A stretch of 64,000 nucleotides of DNA, taken from the NCBI RefSeq assembly GCF_006227205.1, contig NZ_VCNG01000015.1:62001-126000 (forward strand), in the 5' to 3' direction. The position numbers were made by a program, and so were the translations under genes. This stretch comes from Pseudomonas sp. ICMP22404. Lineage in GTDB: Bacteria; Pseudomonadota; Gammaproteobacteria; Pseudomonadales; Pseudomonadaceae. A model generated the notes under the pieces. That model was not told the origin of the DNA. It made no database searches and saw nothing but the letters and a program-made list of their open reading frames with translations. Shown in pieces: positions 25,678-33,122 of this stretch. Position 1 is the first letter of the stretch, and every line of letters begins with the position of its first letter.

Positions 25678-26430
25678 TTAGCGTTGGTAACCGTAGGCTT
25701 GGATGATGGCGGTGGCTTTCGGGCCCTTGAGGTAGTCCATCAATGCCTTGGCGGCGGGGTTGTCGCGGCCTTTACTGAGGATCACCGCGTCCTGTTTGAT
25801 CGGGTCGTGCAGTTCGGCCGGGACGATCCATGTCGAACCGCTGGTGAGCTTGCCGTCCTTGTACACCTGGGACAGCGCCACGAAGCCAAGTTCGGCGTTG
25901 CCGGTGGAGACGAATTGATAGGCCTGGGTGATGTTCTGGCCTTCGACGATCTTACCCTTGACCTCTGCGGCCAACCCCAGTTTGTCCAGCACCTGGGTCG
26001 CGGCCAGGCCGTAGGGCGCGGCCTTGGGATTGGCGATGGACAGGTGCTGGAAGCCGTTGTTCTTGAGGACCTGGCCCTGGTCGTCGACATAGCCGTCCCT
26101 GGCCGACCACAGCGCCAGCGTGCCGATGGCGTAGGTGAAGCGTGAACCCTTGACGGTGTCACCTTCGTTTTCCAGCTTGGCCGGGGTGGTGTCATCGGCG
26201 GCGAGGAACACTTCGAAGGGCGCGCCATTCTTGATCTGGGTATAGAACTGCCCCGTTGCACCGTAGGCTGCCACCAGTTTGTGGCCGGTGTCTTTTTCGA
26301 AGTCAGCGGCGATGGCCTGGATCGGTGCGGTGAAGTTGGCGGCCACGGCCACCTGTACTTCATCGGCCTCGACGGCGCCAGCGGCCAGGAAGGTGGTCAG
26401 CAGCAATGACGCGAAGCGGGTGGGGCGCAT
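25678..26430 (-). CDS. modA: Molybdate ABC transporter substrate-binding protein ModA
   Basis: A 250-residue periplasmic protein. The signal peptide is MRPTRFASLLLTTFLAAGAVEA, cleaved before DEVQVAVAANF. The mature protein has the ModA motifs VAVAANFTAPIQ, the oxyanion-contact SGS-like turn region around GATGQFYTQIKNGAPFEVFLAADD, and IVEGQNITQAYQFVSTGNAELGFVALSQV. The start ATG 26430 has GGAG seven bases upstream; the longer frame crosses the operator and REPs. A near-perfect ModE-type palindrome lies 22 bases upstream. Confidence 0.95.
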   Translation of the reverse strand: MRPTRFASLLLTTFLAAGAVEADEVQVAVAANFTAPIQAIAADFEKDTGHKLVAAYGATGQFYTQIKNGAPFEVFLAADDTTPAKLENEGDTVKGSRFTYAIGTLALWSARDGYVDDQGQVLKNNGFQHLSIANPKAAPYGLAATQVLDKLGLAAEVKGKIVEGQNITQAYQFVSTGNAELGFVALSQVYKDGKLTSGSTWIVPAELHDPIKQDAVILSKGRDNPAAKALMDYLKGPKATAIIQAYGYQR

Positions 26431-26452
26431 TGAAGACTCCGTAAGGGGTGGT

Positions 26453-26480
26453 TTCGCTATATACGGAAATATATAGCGAA
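26453..26480. promoter_or_regulatory. ModE-type molybdate operator
   Basis: An 11-base perfect inverted repeat, TTCGCTATATA and TATATAGCGAA, around the spacer CGGAAA. It matches the known ModE recognition pattern of CGnTATATA half-sites separated by about six to eight bases. It sits 22 bases before the modA start, where a bound repressor would block transcription. No modE gene is in the window. Confidence 0.85.
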
Positions 26481-26547
26481 TGCCTGACAAACGGAATGTG
26501 AGTTTTGTGTTGTTGCTGTTGGCAGTGGGGTGAGAATGTGCCGGCCT

Positions 26548-26632
26548 CATCGCGAGCAGGCTCGCTCCCACAGGGATCTGTGCTTGATCCTGTTCTAGTA
26601 CCGGACACTGTGGGAGCGAGCCTGCTCGCGAT
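26548..26632. repeat. Inverted REP pair in outward orientation
   Basis: CGCGAGCAGGCTCGCTCCCAC at the left and GTGGGAGCGAGCCTGCTCGC at the right: the arms are in the opposite order to most REPINs in this window. It lies between the modA promoter and the nitronate monooxygenase gene's 3' end. Confidence 0.8.
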
Positions 26633-26657
26633 GGCGTCCGGGCCGGCGATGAGGCTC

Positions 26658-27731
26658 TCAGGCACTTGAACACTTGCCAAGCCGCGCCAGTGTTTCATCA
26701 GCCAGGCGCCGGGTCAGTTCGCCGGTCGGCAACTCCCGGCCCATGGGAAACGCCTGGCCCGCCCAGAGGTTGCTGAAATCGGCTTCGTCCTTGGCCCGTA
26801 GCGGCATCAAGGCACCACCTGCCAGGGGAAATGCCGGTGCCAGCGGGCTCATCGGGCCGACTTCGCGCATCACCCGGTTGACGATGCCCCGGGCCGGCCG
26901 CCCGGTGAATAGGTTGGTCACGGCGGTCTGGCTTTCCCGGGCGGTGCGCAGCGCCCGGTGGTGGGATGCGCTGATCTTGGCCTCGGGGGTGAACAGGTAC
27001 GCGCTGCCCAGTTGCGCCGCCGATGCGCCGAGGGCAAACGCCGCAACGATTCCCCGCGCATCGCCGATGCCGCCGGTGGCGATCACCGGCACTTTCACCG
27101 CATCCACCACTTGGGGCAGCAAGGCGAACAGACCTACCTGGGTGTTGAGGTCGTCGCTGAGAAACATCCCACGGTGGCCGCCGGCTTCGTAGCCCATGGC
27201 GATGATCGCGTCGCAACCGTGCTGTTCCAGCCAGATAGCCTCCTCGACGGTGGTTGCCGAAGAAAGGATCTTCGCCCCGGTGGCCTTTACCCGATCCAGC
27301 AGGGATTGCTCCGGCAAGCCGAAATGGAAGCTGACCACTTTCGGTCGCATCTCCTCCAGCACCCGGCAGGCGGCATCGTCGAATGGCGTGCGGTTGGACA
27401 CCGGCGTCGGCGCCTCGAAATCGGCGCCCAGTTCGTCATAGTAGGGCTTGAGTCGCTGCTTCCAGGCCTCGGCCCGCTGCTCGTCGAAGGCCGGTGGCTG
27501 ATGGGAGAAAAAGTTCACATTGAACGGCTTGTCGGTCTGCTCGCTGATCGTCGTCAATGCCTGGCGCAGTTGCTCGACGTCCAGCATCGCCGCCGGCATC
27601 GAGCCCAGCCCGCCGGCATTGCAGGTGGCGACCACCATGGCGGGCCCGGTCACCCCGGCCAGCGGCCCCTGGATAATGGGCAGCTCGATACCGAGCAGGT
27701 CGAGGAGGCGGGTGTCTGGCCATTGGCTCAT
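26658..27731 (-). CDS. Nitronate monooxygenase family protein
   Basis: A 357-residue FMN-dependent TIM-barrel enzyme of the nitronate monooxygenase / 2-nitropropane dioxygenase family. Landmarks are LPIIQGPLAGVTGPAMV at the start, the catalytic His in MGYEAGGHRGMF, the FMN-phosphate-binding VPVIATGGIGDARG and FALGASAAQLGSAYL, and FTGRPARGIVNR. It oxidises alkyl nitronates in characterised members. The start is ATG 27731 (MSQWPDTR), with GGAG about 12 bases upstream. It is divergent from the GyrI-like gene. Confidence 0.9.
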   Translation of the reverse strand: MSQWPDTRLLDLLGIELPIIQGPLAGVTGPAMVVATCNAGGLGSMPAAMLDVEQLRQALTTISEQTDKPFNVNFFSHQPPAFDEQRAEAWKQRLKPYYDELGADFEAPTPVSNRTPFDDAACRVLEEMRPKVVSFHFGLPEQSLLDRVKATGAKILSSATTVEEAIWLEQHGCDAIIAMGYEAGGHRGMFLSDDLNTQVGLFALLPQVVDAVKVPVIATGGIGDARGIVAAFALGASAAQLGSAYLFTPEAKISASHHRALRTARESQTAVTNLFTGRPARGIVNRVMREVGPMSPLAPAFPLAGGALMPLRAKDEADFSNLWAGQAFPMGRELPTGELTRRLADETLARLGKCSSA

Positions 27732-27879
27732 GTGCAGGGTGCTCCGGCAGGGCAAGAAACCCCGTTTGTAGCAGGTGTGGCCCCGCCAGGGCCAGTCGAG
27801 TTTTTCAATCGAAGGCAGCGCTTGATCCCTCGGGCGAGAGGATTACCATGCGTGCTTCACTCACCCAGGAGCCTTAGCC

Positions 27880-28368
27880 ATGGATGTAAAACTCAAGGCA
27901 GTCGAACCCTTTAGCGTGGCGGGTTTGCAGGTCCGCACCCGCAACACCGATGAGCAGCAACCCGACACGGCAAGGATCGGCCCGATGTGGGAGCAGTTCT
28001 TCACCGAGGGCCTGTTCGACCGGATTCCAGCCAGACGCTCGGAGTCGTTCGTCTATGGGGTGTATTCCAATTATGAGTCCGATGCGACCGGGCACTTCGA
28101 TGTGACGGCCGGCGTGGAGGTCGACGCGACGAGTCCAGGCTACCCCGCCGTGGACATCGAGGGCGGGGATTACCTGGTGTTCTCGGCCAAGGGGCCGATG
28201 CCCGACTGCGTGATCCAGACCTGGGGTCTGATCTGGGCGTATTTCGCCGACAACCCACAGACGGTGCGCCGCTTCGCCACCGACTTCGAGGTCTACAGCG
28301 GCCCCGATTCGGTGGCGATCTACATTGGCGTTCAGTCCCCGGACGAGCGCTCCAACGCCAGCAACTGA
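27880..28368 (+). CDS. GyrI-like / AraC-type effector-binding domain protein
   Basis: A 162-residue stand-alone GyrI-like (SOUL/BRE_eff) domain. The pattern VAGLQVRTRN, IGPMWEQFFTEGLFDRIP, YGVYSNYESDATGHFDVTAGVEV and GGDYLVFSAKGPMPDCVIQTWGLIWAYF matches effector-binding proteins of the YobL/Rob C-terminal type. No DNA-binding domain is present. Such proteins bind small molecules or inhibit partners such as gyrase; the ligand is unknown. AGGAGCC precedes ATG 27880. Its last 37 bases overlap the 3' end of ada, which is on the opposite strand. Confidence 0.85.
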   Translation: MDVKLKAVEPFSVAGLQVRTRNTDEQQPDTARIGPMWEQFFTEGLFDRIPARRSESFVYGVYSNYESDATGHFDVTAGVEVDATSPGYPAVDIEGGDYLVFSAKGPMPDCVIQTWGLIWAYFADNPQTVRRFATDFEVYSGPDSVAIYIGVQSPDERSNASN

Positions 28369-29420
28369 CGCTTGCGCTCCACGCCCCAGCGATAGCCCGA
28401 GAGGTTGCCGTCGCTGCGCACCACCCGGTGACAGGGGATCGCCACGGCCAGGCTGTTGGCGCCGCAGGCCTGGGCCACTGCGCGCACGGCCTTGGGCAGG
28501 CCGATGCGCTGGGCGATCTCGGCGTAGCTGGCGGTGCTGCCGGGCGGAATCTCCCGCAGGGCCTGCCAGACTCGCTCCTGGAACGCCGTGCCTTGTAAAT
28601 CCAGGGGCAGGTTCAGGCCCAGGGCGGGCGCTTCGATGAAGCCGACCACCTGGGCGACCAGTTGCTCGAATTCCCGGTCGGCGCCGATGAGGTTGGCGCG
28701 GCGGAATTTATCCTGCAGGTCGCGGACCAGCGCGTCCGGGTCGTCCCCCAGCAGGATGGCACACACGCCTCGTTCGCTTTGCGCCACCAGGATCGCTCCC
28801 AGGGAGCATTGCCCGACGGCGAAGCGGATGTCGGTGTTCTGCCCGGCGGCACGGTAGTCGGCGGGTTTCATGCCCAGCACTTTATCGGCCGCTTCGTAAA
28901 AGCGGCTGTTGGAGTTGAAGCCGGCGTCGTACAACGCTTCGGTGACGGTCCCCGCGTCGGCCAGGCGTTCGCGCACCCTGCGCGAGCGGTGGGCGGCGGC
29001 ATAGCCCTTGGGGGTCAGGCCAGTGACGGTCTTGAAGATCCGATGGAAATGGAAGGGGCTCAGGCCTGCGCTTTGCGCCAGTTCATTGAGCCCTGGCAGC
29101 TCCTCTGCCGCCTCGATCTGCCGGCAGGCCGCCGCGACCCGGGCGGCTTGTTGGGCGGCCACCTGGGTCTGGTCCCTGGCGGCGCGTTTGCTGGGACGAT
29201 AGCCGGCGGCCTGGGCCTGTTCCGGCGTGTCGAAGAATTCGACATTCCGCGGATTGGGCAGGCGCGACAGGCTGCTGGGGTGGCAGTAGATACCGGTGGT
29301 TTTCACGCCGTAGACGAATTGCCCATCAGCGCGTGGGTCCCGGGCGAGCACGGCGGCCCAGCGGGGATCCAGTTCAGGGGCGAGGGTGTTCGAAGTGGTG
29401 TTCATGGTCGTTTTGTCCAT
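28332..29420 (-). CDS. ada: Ada-type methyltransferase/AraC regulator with degenerate zinc site
   Basis: A 362-residue Ada homologue with the usual three parts: N-terminal methylphosphotriester domain (about 15-90), AraC helix-turn-helix region (about 95-190), and C-terminal O6-methylguanine methyltransferase with active Cys330 in AVAIPCHRVVRS. In E. coli Ada four cysteines (38, 42, 69, 72) bind zinc. Here the first is kept (Cys46 in TTGIYCHP), but the others are Ser50, Ser77 and Ala80 (CHPSSLSR, RPSKRAARD). Repair of O6-methylguanine should be intact; methyl-triggered activation is doubtful. ATG 29405 is an alternative start. It lies 73 bases after alkB in a repair operon. Confidence 0.9.
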   Translation of the reverse strand: MDKTTMNTTSNTLAPELDPRWAAVLARDPRADGQFVYGVKTTGIYCHPSSLSRLPNPRNVEFFDTPEQAQAAGYRPSKRAARDQTQVAAQQAARVAAACRQIEAAEELPGLNELAQSAGLSPFHFHRIFKTVTGLTPKGYAAAHRSRRVRERLADAGTVTEALYDAGFNSNSRFYEAADKVLGMKPADYRAAGQNTDIRFAVGQCSLGAILVAQSERGVCAILLGDDPDALVRDLQDKFRRANLIGADREFEQLVAQVVGFIEAPALGLNLPLDLQGTAFQERVWQALREIPPGSTASYAEIAQRIGLPKAVRAVAQACGANSLAVAIPCHRVVRSDGNLSGYRWGVERKRQLLALERSSGD

Positions 29421-29493
29421 TGGCCCGTTTTGGCTACCGTAACCAGCCTGCGGGAGGGCGACACTCCGGCTCTTGCGGTTGAATTCTGCACGG

Positions 29494-30174
29494 TTATCCG
29501 GCGGTGCGGAATGTCATGTTGATGCGCTGCGCGCCCAGCCGTGAATGCCGGCCGTCCTTGAGCGGCAGCACGCCGTGGTAACGCAGCCGGTCGACGCCGC
29601 CCCAGACCACGATGTCGCCGTGAAACAGCGGAACGCGCAAGGGCTTGTCGCTGCGCTCGAATCCGCCGAACTGGAACACCGCCGGCAGACCCAGGGAGAT
29701 CGAGACGATGGGGGCGGTGAGGCTGTGCTCGTCCTTGTCCTGGTGCAACGACATCCGCGCGCCCGGCACGTAGCGGTTGATCAGGCAGGCGTCGGGCACG
29801 AAGTCCTCGAAATGTGCTGTCCGCGCGGCGGCCCGGGCCAGTTCGCGGAACAGCGTCGGCATGTCGGGCCAGGGGCGGCCGCTCTGTGGGTCATAGGTGG
29901 TGTAGCGATAGCCGCTGCGGTCGGTGGTCCAGCCCAACGCGCCGCAATTGCTCAAGGCCACCGACATGGTAAAGCCGCCGGGCGTGACCATCTGCCGAAA
30001 CGGCGCAGCCTCCAAGACCGTTTCCAGGTCCGGCAGCAACCGTTCCAGCCAAGGCAGGGCGAAGCCGCGCAGCACGAACGCCTGCTGGCCAATCTGTTCG
30101 ATCTGCCCGGCTGTCGTCGTCGGCTCGTCGGCGAACAGGTCCAGCGTGATCGGGGTGTCGTCATTGCGCGTCAT
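29494..30174 (-). CDS. alkB: DNA oxidative demethylase AlkB
   Basis: A 226-residue Fe(II)/2-oxoglutarate dioxygenase that removes methyl groups from 1-methyladenine and 3-methylcytosine. Iron ligands are His144 and Asp146 (SLHQDKDEH) and His200 (RLRYHGVLPL); the 2-oxoglutarate-binding pair Arg217 and Arg223 lies in QRINMTFRTAG, six residues apart as in E. coli AlkB. The start ATG 30174 lies inside the preceding dioxygenase gene (14-base overlap), so the two are co-translated. With ada downstream this forms an alkylation-damage operon. Confidence 0.94.
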   Translation of the reverse strand: MTRNDDTPITLDLFADEPTTTAGQIEQIGQQAFVLRGFALPWLERLLPDLETVLEAAPFRQMVTPGGFTMSVALSNCGALGWTTDRSGYRYTTYDPQSGRPWPDMPTLFRELARAAARTAHFEDFVPDACLINRYVPGARMSLHQDKDEHSLTAPIVSISLGLPAVFQFGGFERSDKPLRVPLFHGDIVVWGGVDRLRYHGVLPLKDGRHSRLGAQRINMTFRTAG

Positions 30175-30871
30175 GAAAAATGATTCCGAGGGTGTGCCGT
30201 TGGCCGCTGTGCACGCGGCTGACGCCATGGCGCATGTTCACCCGATAATAACCGCGAACGCCTTTGACCGGTCGTTGATGCACGGCAAACACCACGGCAT
30301 CGCCTTGTTTCAGACCGATGACCTGGGGACGTGACTGCATGCGCGGGCGTTGTTCGGTAAGCACGAACTCGCCACCGGTAAAGTCCTGGCCCGGTTCCGA
30401 CAGCAGAATAGCCACCTGCAGCGGGAACACCTGCTCGCCGTACAGATCCTGGTGCAGGCAGTTGTAATCCTGGGGACCGTATTGCAGCAGCAACGGCGTC
30501 GGACGCTGTTGCCCGGCGTCATGGCAGTGCTGGATGAAATCGCTGTGCGCGTCGGGGTATCTCACCTCAAGGTCCATGCGTTCGTTCCAGCGATTGGCCA
30601 GGGGCGCCAACAGCGGATACAACGCTTCTCGCAGTTGCTGGACGATAGCGGGCAGCGGGTAGCGGAAATACTGATATTCACCGCGTCCGAAGCCGTGGCG
30701 AGCCATGATCACCCGGGAACGGAACAGCCCGGACTGCGCGTACAGGCTGCTGAGCTGTCGGCATTGAGTCGCCGACAACAGGTGGCGAAGCACGCCGCTG
30801 CCATCCTGTTCGAGGCTCTGTTCCAGGGCTGGAAGGTCGACTGCGTTGATGAACTGGGGCGGAGGAGACAT
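30161..30871 (-). CDS. 2OG-Fe(II) oxygenase linked to alkB
   Basis: A 236-residue dioxygenase. The HxD pair is His140/Asp142 (CLHQDLYGE), the distal His is 198 (FAVHQRPVKG), followed by the Arg-rich VRGYYRVNMRHGVS. It has the YGPQDYNCLHQD and GQDFTGGEFVLTEQ segments of a Pfam 2OG-Fe(II) family distinct from AlkB. It is the first gene of the operon with alkB and ada, which suggests a role in alkylation or oxidation damage, perhaps on another substrate (RNA, protein or a metabolite). That role is inference. ATG 30871 is preceded by a short GGAT-type site. Confidence 0.85.
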   Translation of the reverse strand: MSPPPQFINAVDLPALEQSLEQDGSGVLRHLLSATQCRQLSSLYAQSGLFRSRVIMARHGFGRGEYQYFRYPLPAIVQQLREALYPLLAPLANRWNERMDLEVRYPDAHSDFIQHCHDAGQQRPTPLLLQYGPQDYNCLHQDLYGEQVFPLQVAILLSEPGQDFTGGEFVLTEQRPRMQSRPQVIGLKQGDAVVFAVHQRPVKGVRGYYRVNMRHGVSRVHSGQRHTLGIIFHDAQ

Positions 30872-30991
30872 GGTGACAATCCTGGGGGAGAGGATTGGTC
30901 AGTTTGGTGGATGTCCTGTTGGCCAACACTCCGGGGCTTGCGGTCAATGTTCCATTCTGGACCGGGGGCCATCTCTCACGCCGCATCACCC

Positions 30992-31021
30992 TGTGGCGAG
31001 GGGGTAAATCCCCTCGCCACA
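30992..31021. repeat. Short REP-like palindrome (second family)
   Basis: TGTGGCGAGGGGGTA then AATCCCCTCGCCACA; same type as 7569-7598. It lies just past the stop of the 56-aa gene at 31029 and may terminate its transcript. Confidence 0.8.
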
Positions 31022-31028
31022 AAAAGCT

Positions 31029-31199
31029 TTACAACGCCTTGCTGACCTTGACCTCGCTGATCACATCGTCGGACTTTCCATGCATCGCTTCCAGCGCCGC
31101 CCGGGCTTCTTCCTCGGTGCCGGTTTCCAGCTGCGCGAACTCGAAGCGGCGTTCGTCGTTGAGTTTGTACTTGATGACGTATTTGGTTGTCTGGGCCAC
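31029..31199 (-). CDS. 56-residue hypothetical protein with GTG start
   Basis: GTG 31199 opens a frame beginning MAQTTKYVIKYKLNDERRFEF and ending VSKAL. Charged beta strands at both ends (KYVIKYKL, ISEVKVSKAL) flank a Glu/Ala-rich helix (GTEEEARAALEAMHG), a compact alpha/beta miniprotein pattern. A weak AGG lies eight bases upstream. Codon use (GC at most third positions) and the amphipathic helix support coding. No family is recognised. It lies just downstream of the DUF1883 gene on the same strand, 25 bases away, and may share its transcript. Confidence 0.65.
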   Translation of the reverse strand: MAQTTKYVIKYKLNDERRFEFAQLETGTEEEARAALEAMHGKSDDVISEVKVSKAL

Positions 31200-31224
31200 G
31201 GTTTTGCCTATGTGAGCTGGGGGC

Positions 31225-31527
31225 TCAGCTCAGTTTCGAGCTGGAGCGCCGGATGATTTTGATCTTGTGGGTCAGGGTCGGCTTGCGCGTGACGCTGATG
31301 GCCCGACGGCTGACGGTATCGATGGTGATGTTCCAGAAACCGGTGCTCGGTGCGGTGATCCGCGCCGGGAACGTATCGAACGCGCCGCCATGGTAAGTAT
31401 GCCGTCCGCCATTTTTGAAACTGCGGAAGTTCGCGTCGTTCATCAAGCGGATGTTGCACGTTTGGGAGCATTCGATGACGACAATATCGTCTTCGTTGAG
31501 GTGCTCGCGTTGGTGGATGAATTTCAT
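31225..31527 (-). CDS. DUF1883 domain protein
   Basis: A 100-residue protein. The N-terminal MKFIHQREHLNEDDIVVIECSQTCNIRLM is characteristic of DUF1883, whose members are small beta-sandwich proteins of unknown role. The middle (GGRHTYHGGAFDTFPARITAPSTGFWNITIDT) and basic end complete the fold. GGAGGCG precedes ATG 31527. It probably forms a two-gene unit with the 56-residue gene downstream. Confidence 0.8.
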   Translation of the reverse strand: MKFIHQREHLNEDDIVVIECSQTCNIRLMNDANFRSFKNGGRHTYHGGAFDTFPARITAPSTGFWNITIDTVSRRAISVTRKPTLTHKIKIIRRSSSKLS

Positions 31528-31666
31528 GGGCGCCTCCAGAAGGGCTTTTTCTACACGCTCGACACGGTAGGGGGCTGCAATAATGGGACGCAGTTTATCA
31601 GCACCGAGGGTGAAATAGCCGCCCTCGACCTAGGCTCTGTACGAAAAGCCTAATACGGCGCAAAAC

Positions 31667-31762
31667 CTGTGGGAGCAAAGCTTGCTCGCGATAGCGACAG
31701 AGCAGTCCACATTGCTGCTGACTGGCTTACCGCAATCGCGAGCAAGCTTTGCTCCCACAGGT
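31667..31762. repeat. REPIN (AAGCTTGC variant)
   Basis: Inverted arms GTGGGAGCAAAGCTTGCTCGC and GCGAGCAAGCTTTGCTCCCAC around a spacer of about 50 bases, in the 370-base gap 31528-31897. The downstream flank carries CTTGACTGACTGGCATTAG, also found at 16656. The rest of the gap should hold the promoter of the lipoprotein gene at 31898. Confidence 0.85.
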
Positions 31763-31897
31763 TTGTGGCTTGACTGACTGGCATTAGCCCTCGACCCGGC
31801 TTTGCTGATTTAGCGCAGCAGTAGCGGATAAAAAAATGCAGGGCACCGGAGAAAAACAGCTTCTACGCTGTCGGAGGGTCTTTGTCGGAGGAATCAT

Positions 31898-32248
31898 ATG
31901 AAGCGTAGTGCGTGGGTGTTGGCAGTGGCCGTAAGTGGATGTGCATCGGTATCGGACATCAACCAGACGCCGCCCACCATGAGCGTTATCTCCGGTAAGA
32001 AACCTCACGAATATGCCAAATGCGTCGCCGACAAGCTGGCCGGCAGCCGTGGCGCATTGCAGATGGAACCCCATAAGAACGGCGTCCGGCTGATCGTTCC
32101 CGGCAAACTATCGAGCCTGCCGGCGGCCGTGTTCGATATTGACGAACGCTCCAGCGGCAGCAGCATCAAGCTGCATGAAAGCATGTCCAATGTACCGCTG
32201 CGCCCGGGTGATGTGCAGGATGCGGCCAACGCCTGCATTTCCGGTTGA
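31898..32248 (+). CDS. Small lipoprotein, unknown function
   Basis: A 116-residue protein with a lipoprotein signal MKRSAWVLAVAVSGC; the lipobox is VSGC with the acylated Cys at 15. The mature part contains CVADKLAGSRGALQMEPHKNG and ends VPLRPGDVQDAANACISG; two further cysteines could pair. The position +2 residue is Ala, so outer-membrane sorting is expected. GGAGGAATCAT precedes the ATG, an excellent ribosome site. It converges on another small lipoprotein gene. No function is known. Confidence 0.75.
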   Translation: MKRSAWVLAVAVSGCASVSDINQTPPTMSVISGKKPHEYAKCVADKLAGSRGALQMEPHKNGVRLIVPGKLSSLPAAVFDIDERSSGSSIKLHESMSNVPLRPGDVQDAANACISG

Positions 32249-32273
32249 GAAAGGTATCAGCTCCGGCTGGAGC

Positions 32274-32555
32274 TTACTTGCATACCACCACGACACTGCG
32301 GCTGGTGAAGTTGCCGACATTCACGCCCAGGGTCTTGTCGCTTTCATTGGCCTGGGGCGTACCTTCGGTGCCGACGATACGGTAGCCGGTGCCGGCGCAG
32401 GAGGCATCTGCCTTTTCATAGCAGGCGGCCCAGGAATTGGCTTCGCCTGAACAGTCAATGGTCAGGCCCTGTTCGCCGTTGGCCAGATAGGTATTTTCAG
32501 TCGAGGCACAACCCGCCAGGGCCAGGACCGTAAACAGCGCCAGAAAAGTTCTCAT
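32274..32555 (-). CDS. Small lipoprotein, unknown function
   Basis: A 93-residue protein with a lipoprotein signal MRTFLALFTVLALAGC (lipobox LAGC, Cys16). The mature domain has five further cysteines (IDCSGEANSWAACYEKADASCAGTGYR and the final VVVVCK), suggesting a disulfide-stabilised fold. The pattern GLTIDCSG...SWAACYEKA...C is seen in uncharacterised Pseudomonas lipoproteins. It converges on the gene ending at 32248. Confidence 0.75.
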   Translation of the reverse strand: MRTFLALFTVLALAGCASTENTYLANGEQGLTIDCSGEANSWAACYEKADASCAGTGYRIVGTEGTPQANESDKTLGVNVGNFTSRSVVVVCK

Positions 32556-32672
32556 GGAGTGGTCATCGCAAGGGAAGGGACAAGCGCGAGGTTATAGCGA
32601 ATGGTCATTTCGGTACAGATAAACAACAGGCCTGCGCCAACGCCACAAGGCAATTGACCCAGGCCCGTCCGG

Positions 32673-32888
32673 TTATTTCTTGCGGCGATCGGTGCGTGCC
32701 GGAGCTTTTTCGCGCTCCTTGGCGGCGGGCGCAGGGCGCTCATCCTGGAACACCGCGGCCACTTCCACCGCCATGGTCTTGGTGGGCAAGGGACCGGCAA
32801 CCTGCTCGCCATGGTAATTGACAATCCACCACTGGCCGTCCTTGTCCTGACTGACCGAATAACCGTTTGCGTTTCGTGTTGCCGACAT
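32673..32888 (-). CDS. Small basic hypothetical protein
   Basis: A 71-residue protein: a folded-looking first half (YSVSQDKDGQWWIVNYHGEQVAGPLPTKTMAVEVAAVFQ, cut here: strands around QWWIVNYHG) and a highly charged tail of Ala, Arg, Lys and Glu ending RKK. No family is recognised. ATG 32888 lies in the region upstream of galU and reads away from it. Codon use is like neighbouring genes. Confidence 0.6.
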   Translation of the reverse strand: MSATRNANGYSVSQDKDGQWWIVNYHGEQVAGPLPTKTMAVEVAAVFQDERPAPAAKEREKAPARTDRRKK

Positions 32889-33122
32889 CTAGCTGCCTCA
32901 TTGGCGGGATCAAGGGCGCCATGATACGCCAAATGCACGCAAACGGTGCCTGCGGGCTTGCAGCAAGACCGTTGAACCCCCGAAACGAAAGGCGATTGAA
33001 CTATCCGCCGGTTTATTTCTCTATGATGGCATCGGTTGGCCAGTGCAGGCATTGTAAGGTGCCTGCGGCCTGATTAGACTGCGCCGAAACTCGTCGTACA
33101 CACCGCCTTTTAAAGGATTCAT

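Noticed and set aside
25678..26430. ModA as the missing binding protein for the transporter at 4.1-7.1 kb
   Set aside because: ModA is fused by spacing and operator to modBC and belongs to the molybdate family, not NitT/TauT.
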